From NCBI RefSeq assembly GCF_905163445.1, contig NC_053195.1, positions 424,501 through 488,500 of the forward strand: a DNA stretch of 64,000 nucleotides, in the 5' to 3' direction. The notes under the pieces are model-generated. The model did not search any database. It was not told the DNA's origin and saw nothing but the letters and a program-made list of their open reading frames with translations. This document shows, piece by piece, positions 58,223 through 64,000 of this stretch. The DNA is from Pararge aegeria. Taxonomy: Eukaryota > Arthropoda > Insecta > Lepidoptera > Nymphalidae. The position numbers and the translations under genes were made by a program. Each line of letters starts with the position of its first letter. Within the stretch, counting starts at the first letter, position 1.

Positions 58223-58685
58223 AAAGCTAGCGGCGGCCGCAGTATCCCATCAGACTAATCTGAAAATCAGACATAACAAACCAGATAAGTTCACATATTA
58301 TTCATGTAATGAAACACAGGTACACTAGGAAAATTCACACCATAAGCCGCTATCACTCGTCTTATATCGTCGTGTTTTATGTAGCAATATTTTCGCCTGT
58401 TTATCTATTGGGAAGCTCTTTTATTGTACGACAAAGTACAATGATTCGATGATTTAGCCTGTCCAATGTCATTTTAGCTGTACAACGTTTTGAGCCATGT
58501 CAGAGGTTTGTGCTAATCTAAGTATAAATACATTATGTCTGTCTGTAAGATTATGTATAAGCGGTGCGTAGTAAACACAAGACGCAGATTTTTTGCTGAA
58601 ACATAAGTGACGGCATAGCTAATTCTATTACCCACTGATGGAAACCGAGAGCAACAATCATTATCGAGACAAAAGTAACAAATAT

Positions 58686-58800
58686 AGATAGATGAACACT
58701 TTATTGCACACAAATCCATAGGAAGAAAAACACAAATGGTTTAAAATAAGCTAATTGCTAAAGCATCTCTTACAGACAACCACTTCACTCTAGACAGTCA
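58686..58800 (-). mobile_element. LINE family Q 3' end
   Basis: + strand GATGAACACTTTATTGCACA and AAGCATCTCTTACAGACAAC are the reverse of the Q end. Confidence 0.55.
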
Positions 58801-59233
58801 GTAATCTAAGAATATAAATAATATATTAAACCTACTATTTATTATAAATAAGTACTAATACATTTAGAACCTACAGATATTTATATATAAATAAATATGT
58901 TAGTGTCGTGTCTCAAGATATCCTATAACAAACAAATATTGCATTCCATCGCTTTAAAGTTAAGTGTTGAACATATTTTATCGCTTGCACTACAACCGGC
59001 CTTCCCGCAGCACACCCTTCTTCATTAGTCCCCCAGAACTGCAACGCACGTGTTCGACACAGACTCGGGGCACGGTCGGCCACCCTCGCCGGATGACGGT
59101 ACCATAATCCACTCGGGGCTGATCTCCCCTGGACTGATTCTGTTAAATTTGAATAAAGTAAGACGGGTTTTGTCTGGGCTTTGTTGCTGTTTACTTTTTA
59201 TTACAACGAACGCTAATTTTATTTACTGTTTAT
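58801..59233. other. Non-coding stretch
   Basis: AT-rich to 58980, then a GC-richer segment 58985-59130 (CCGGCCTTCCCGCAGCACAC) with a 70-codon frame at 59050-59262 but no domain signal. Confidence 0.35.
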
Positions 59234-59492
59234 ATTTCATTCCAGTACAAGTTAGTCCTTGACTGTAATCTTATCTGGTGTTAAGTGATGATGCAGTCTG
59301 AGATGGTAACGGACTTACCTGCGGTACGGCACTTATATTCACGTCTTTTGTCGGTAGGGTGGTAACTAGCCACGGCCAAAGCCACCCACCAGACCAGACC
59401 AGAGGAAATTCAGAAATGGCCCTGCCGGGGATCGATCCCAAGACCTACCACTGAAAAGCACAGAGCACACCGCTGCACCAAAGACGTAGTTA
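59234..59492 (-). mobile_element. SINE family U, near full length
   Basis: + strand AGTCCTTGACTGTAATCTTA, GGGTGGTAACTAGCCACGGC and GCCGGGGATCGATCCCAAGA; the tRNA-like head is at the right end. Confidence 0.75.
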
Positions 59493-59586
59493 TAAATTAC
59501 TTAGCTTAGCTTGGGGGCATTTTTTTTATCATGATCAGCATCTCACCTGACTGTTTTTTTTTTTTTTTTAAATGGATAGGTACGGT

Positions 59587-59852
59587 ATCATCATAATTGT
59601 CAACCCATTACTCGCCCAATACGACACGGTCTCCACCCAGCGCTGGGCAAGAGTGGATTGGTAGTATTCGCACGCCTTTGAGAATTATGGTGAACTCTCA
59701 GGCGTTCAGGTTTCCTCACGATGTTTTCCGTCTCTGTTAAAGCAAGTAATATTTAATTACTTAACACACAGACAACTCCGAAAAGTTAGAGGGATCGAAT
59801 TCGCCTCCCCCTAAAAGAGGAACTGAAGTCTTCCCTACTAGGCCATCACAGC
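59587..59852 (-). mobile_element. SINE family V, near full length
   Basis: The minus strand runs from a decayed head (GATGGCCTAGTAGGGAAGAC) through the body (+ strand GGTTTCCTCACGATGTTTTC) to an ATTATGATGA tail. Confidence 0.75.
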
Positions 59853-61130
59853 ATCATACCTAGGTTCATAGTTTGATATTAAAATAAGATCGCGAAAGAT
59901 CTTCTTATAATGGTCTGTTCAAATAATAGGGTGACAGACTCACTTGCCGTTAAATTGCCTAAATTACGCTAAGCTGTCTTCTTTGATGATCACTTCTTTG
60001 CAGATCGTTGGACAAAGTCATATTTAATTAATAATGTACTCTTCATATTTTTTTGATACTGAGTGGTAAGTAATGATTAGGTGAAATTGTTCCTAGGACA
60101 TGCATTCGCTCCTTATTTAAAGTTTTACTTTTTTTTTGAAAATTTTGCAAAGAGTTGTTATGGAGTTCTTAATTTTTTTTATAGTGATTTATAATTTATG
60201 GATCAAGCAAATGACACACTTGATGGTTAGTAGAATACCATCGCCTCATCAACTCACTAACTTTCGATTGATTGAGTTGCTAGTGTCTTTTCCTGAGCAT
60301 CCGCTCAACAATACCGAACATTTTCATCAGGTCGGATGATTCTTATATTTTTAGTAGATACACGATCTCGTCCGGGGCATTACTAATGCCATGCTTATGC
60401 CGCACAACAGAAATGTTGCAATGTTGTTTTCCGGTCAGTAGGTCGTTTTTTAAACATTTTTTATATTTAACCGACAAACGGCCAGTTAAATTAAGAATAA
60501 TTATTGTTATAATGCGACGGATACGTGGATTAATAATTCTAAAACAACAAAAACTCGCCGAATTATAAGTCTCCTCGAAGTCATAAACAATAAATAATGG
60601 CTTAATGAAGTTAAAGAAATGAAAGTAAATGGAATTCAAACTCGTTTTAGCTGGAGGCTGGGAAATGGAGATAACTCCGTAAGAAAAATTTCCTTTTTTG
60701 GGCTCTCACTAATTACTGAAATTTCTGAGAGCCGTATTTAGGAGCTCTTGCACACCTCTGAAGTTACAATTGGTGGGATAAGAGTTTTAAGTCATTTGAA
60801 ATAATGTTGAGTTTATGTTGAAATTGCGGTCGACACTAACTTAATTAGAGTTTGAAAATCGTGTGATTCTGTAAAACATTATGAGTCGTTTCCCTAAAGA
60901 TTCGTCTTACGGAACGGGGAATAAATTATAGAATTTAGAAAGTACTCTGGCAACTTCGTTTTTGAGTTAGTGTCACATCATTAATTTAACTTCATATTTC
61001 ACTGACTTTCAGAGCAATGCTATCAAGTTGATATACAGGCCATAAAATTAATTTGTATATTCTAAAATATTTTTTTTAACATTCATGAATTTCCTTATCC
61101 TATAGGTATTTGAAACGGGAAAAATTGTAC
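59853..61130. other. Non-coding stretch with a Z fragment
   Basis: 60172-60245 (+) is the 5' end of a Z element (TAGTGATTTATAATTTATGG, CACACTTGATGGTTAGTAGA). Frames at 60136-60339 and 60343-60639 are unsupported. Confidence 0.4.
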
Positions 61131-61395
61131 TGGCCGATTGACGCAGTGGGCAGCGACCCTGTTTTCTGAGTCAAGGCTGTAGGTTCAATTTCCACAACTG
61201 GAAAACGTTTGTGTGATGAACATTTATGTTTTTCAGTGTCTGGGTGTTTATTTGAATATTTTAAGTATTTATGTATGTTATTCATTAAAAACATATTCAT
61301 CAGTTATCTTAGTACCCATAACAGAAGCTACGCTTCCTTTGGGACTAGATGGCGATAATATGTCGTAATATGTTTATTATTTATATTTATTATTT
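61131..61395 (+). mobile_element. SINE family S, full length
   Basis: TGGCCGATTGACGCAGTGGG, TAGGTTCAATTTCCACAACT, TTTTCAGTGTCTGGGTGTTT and a TTATTATTTATATT tail. Confidence 0.85.
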
Positions 61396-61861
61396 ACACA
61401 TTATTTGACAGTATTTTATGGATCTCAAGTTAAGTATTTAAATATACCTATAAAAAGATATTGTGAGAATAGTTCTATAGTATCATACCAGATCCATCCA
61501 CAAAAATGTTTGAAAAAAGAAAGGAAAATTTTACTGTATTCAATTTGTGTTACTTGGACCATGTTATCTTGCAAAGTAACGGTGAGGACTCCTATTTGAT
61601 ATTTCTTTAAATGTCTGTCGAAGGGAGCGGACTAGGGTACAAGGGAATAACTTTCATTATAGCATTTTGCATATGTAAATGTGCAAAACAAAATTATATA
61701 ACGTCGCTCTCAGAGTTGGAATGAGCTGAATTACGCCAAGTTAGCTATCCGGGTCCCCGGGGCGTCCCTGGTGACGCTGATATACATAAAGATAGAGCGT
61801 CTAATTATACTAACCGCTCATTGACTAATGTTCCTGAAGCTAGTTGTTGAAGCGCGAATTA
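61396..61861. other. Non-coding stretch
   Basis: Nothing recognised. The frame at 61405-61599 has no domain signal. Confidence 0.4.
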
Positions 61862-62076
61862 TTTCTACCGCTAAGCAGGATTGTTGCAATACTGTGTTCC
61901 GGTCTGCGGGGCGTGGTTGCCGGTGTAATTACAGGCACATGAGACTTACCACCTACGCCTCAAATTGATGAACACAGGGTGGCTTGTTGCAGGACGAGCT
62001 TCTTGCATGCCCTGTGAAGTGTTGCTCTGGTAATAGGCGATGGCTTTCGACTTACATGGGCCATCTGCTTGGTCCA
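61862..62076 (-). mobile_element. Family Z element
   Basis: + strand AGGCACATGAGACTTACCAC and TGCATGCCCTGTGAAGTGTT; it ends CTGCTTGGTCCA, where SINE V begins at once. Confidence 0.7.
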
Positions 62077-62318
62077 TCATCATCATAATCATCATGTCAA
62101 CCCATTACCAGTGGTGAGAAGGGGTTAATGCTGTAGTCCACCACTCCACACACTTTTAAGAACATTATGGAGAACTCTCAGGTATGCAGGTTTCCTCACG
62201 ATGTTTTCCTTCACCGTTGAAGCAAGTGATTAATTACTTAAAACGCACATAACTTAAAAAAGTTAGAGGTGCGTGCTGGGATTCAAACTTGCCCCCTTAA
62301 AAAAGTTCGATACTAGCT
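62077..62318 (-). mobile_element. SINE family V, abutting a Z element
   Basis: + strand TCATCATCATAATCATCATG (tail complement), AGGTTTCCTCACGATGTTTT and GAGGTGCGTGCTGGGATTCA; the outermost head is lost. Confidence 0.75.
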
Positions 62319-63803
62319 GATGCATCTAAGTTACTGAGGTGTGCTACAGGTGCAGGTTCACGATGAGTTTCACCTGGAGAGAAAAAAAGAGCAAATGATC
62401 TTCTGTTCTCGTTTAGAAAGAACAGTGGCAGTCATTATGCTTAACAATTGCAATATCTGAACTCTAGCAAACGCTATTGTCTCTTTGTCCCATCTGATTA
62501 GAGTATAACTGTTAAATATCTTTGCTGCCACTGGAAAAAACTTCGGCCGGCGAGGACGATTTGCATGACATTTGCATTGTTTTGCACGTCCATGCATCCG
62601 CCTAATTCACGGATTGTGTAAACGGCTGCTTTATGACTATAATAATGTTATAATGGTCATCGCTGCATACATTTTGTGACTGATACATCTTCATACAATT
62701 GCCTATAAATATGACTTGAATAGTGTCAAGTATTTTAGTTTATTCAAATAGTCATCCAGGTTATTGTTATTACTGCGAAAGAAGGAGGGTAATGTTTTTC
62801 GAGTGTATGTCGGTTTGTTTATATATTTCTTTGGCACACCCTAGAACCTATACGGCTTGTGGTTTTTTAAGTGAGTGGTGTGGTGATAAACTCGTCTTAG
62901 TCATGAGAGTGACACTTGGTACATTAAAATAAATATTTTTAAGTTTTATGGCGCCAAAAAGTAATCCTAAAAGAAATTGATGTTTTCGAAATACATCGGT
63001 TCTGGTATCGAATAAAATAAAATATTCAAAATAAACAAATACCTGACTGTGGCTGTACTACACGCTCACGTTAGAGTAAAAAAATTTTGGAGTGAGCAAA
63101 TGCGTCCAACTGCGAACACTGTCAACTAAGATTATTCAAAACCAAAACAATATATTTTAATTAAAATATTGTTTGTATCGATTCAGTTCTTCAATAAATT
63201 TTATAAAGATGGCAGATATTATACAATATCAGGCCAATACTGCCAGTTTGCTAAATTTTGACTAGCACCTGAATGTTTCCAAAAATTCTAATACATAATA
63301 AATCTCGAACCAACTCGAGAGTCGAACTCCGGAATTAACATTTATAAGCATCTTTTAAAGATATTCGAAGACAGATGGAACTCCTTAAAGAAGATCACTA
63401 AATGACTTGAAATTAGTACAGTAATTAATACATACTTTTGCACAGTCCTGTTTTTTTCATACACTTGTAGTTAAAGATTATAAAGTTTATATTTTTTCCC
63501 ATATCAAGGTATTTGTAACTGTAAGATTACCAACACTATTCCTGTATTCCTCGAATCTTTCTACCTCACTGAGCGCAGCGGATTTCAGATGAACGCCCAT
63601 AGTGTTAGTCTCAACCTTTACCTTAAAAGCGTCATCTTAAATTTAAAAGCAACAAAGTTTTTCATTGACGTCACGTGAAGCCATCCTGTGTGATAATTTG
63701 CTGAGGAGCGAGCAAGGTGGGGTAATTGAAGCGAACGCCATTCATCAAGGCGTGTAGTCGGAGACACAGTGGTACTAAATGTTGCTGGATCAGAACATAG
63801 CAC
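62319..63803. other. Non-coding stretch
   Basis: No gene or named repeat; frames at 62370-62597, 62723-62932 and 63618-63821 lack domain signal. Confidence 0.4.
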
Positions 63804-64000
63804 AGTCAAAGTCAAAGTCAAATATTTGTTTATTCAAATAGGCACATAGATGTAACAATAGTAAATTTAAAACGAAAGGTACGAGGGTTCCTAACGCGCC
63901 CTGGTCTAAGAAAAAGGCCACTACAAACTTAGCCGGGTGTTCTTTTTGTCATCACCATCTCACATTGTCATTAGAAAATATTTAAGAAGCAACCTGGTTA
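63804..64000 (-). mobile_element. LINE family W 3' end, cut by the window edge
   Basis: An AGTCAAAGTCAAAGTCAAAT tail, TACGAGGGTTCCTAACGCGC and TACAAACTTAGCCGGGTGTT match W. The last bases (AAGCAACCTGGTTA) correspond to the C-terminal TAACCAGGTTGC of copy 2, so coding sequence is expected just beyond 64000. Confidence 0.75.

Noticed and set aside
1..64000. A multi-gene system (operon, biosynthetic cluster or defence island)
   Set aside because: No set of adjacent host genes exists; the only multi-copy logic is transposon families. LTR retrotransposons and intact transposases were also looked for and not seen.

Overview
This is eukaryotic, AT-rich, intron/intergenic-type DNA, almost certainly from a lepidopteran insect (inference: the SINE and LINE families, the TGATGATGATGA-tailed elements and a Helitron with a short 3' hairpin and CTAG end are typical of moth and butterfly genomes; a butterfly is my best guess). 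There are no operons and no complete protein-coding host gene. The only convincing host features are three intact tRNA genes (Glu-TTC at 489-560, Asn-GTT at 1420-1493, Gly-TCC at 11065-11136, all + strand) and one coding exon of a BTB/POZ-domain protein on the minus strand (638-816). That exon ends in a good splice donor and its gene runs off the left edge. A GC-rich open stretch with a strong splice donor at 7435-7654 (minus) is a weaker exon candidate. Everything else I can name is transposable-element sequence or short repeats in non-coding DNA. Most long open frames are shadows of these repeats. Families are named here by letter for cross-reference. S: tRNA-headed SINE ending in TTTATTATT, about ten copies. 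V: tRNA-headed SINE with a TGATGATGATGA tail, about ten copies. U: tRNA-headed SINE, several copies. Z: dispersed non-coding element, six copies. W: 3' end of a CR1/Jockey-type LINE, five copies. CR1-like LINE copies A, B and C: 5'-truncated, with recognisable reverse transcriptase. RTE-type LINE 3' ends. F: foldback element with long inverted arms. Q and T: 3' ends of other LINEs. One canonical non-autonomous Helitron lies at 48415-48804. Layout: 1-12 kb holds the tRNAs, the BTB exon, first SINEs, a 44-bp tandem repeat and a foldback element inserted in a Z element. 12-16 kb is poor in recognisable features. 16-16.8 kb is a triple nest (foldback < RTE < SINE S). 20-22 kb is a LINE cluster in both orientations. 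23-31 kb has scattered SINEs and a LINE copy (B) that reads as identical over about 490 bp to copy A 10 kb away in opposite orientation. 33 kb has a perfect 24-bp-stem hairpin. 35-46 kb is dense in nested SINEs/LINEs, including LINE C inside a SINE S and an RTE end inside a SINE V. 48-56 kb has the Helitron, more SINEs and two related LINE C-terminal remnants. 56-64 kb has hairpins, SINEs and a LINE 3' end cut by the right edge. The elements do not form a pathway. The biology on view is repeated retrotransposition and nesting in a gene-poor neighbourhood. I found no convincing evidence of a new biological system; the foldback family, the long hairpins and the paired AGATGGCGCT motifs are the least explained structures.
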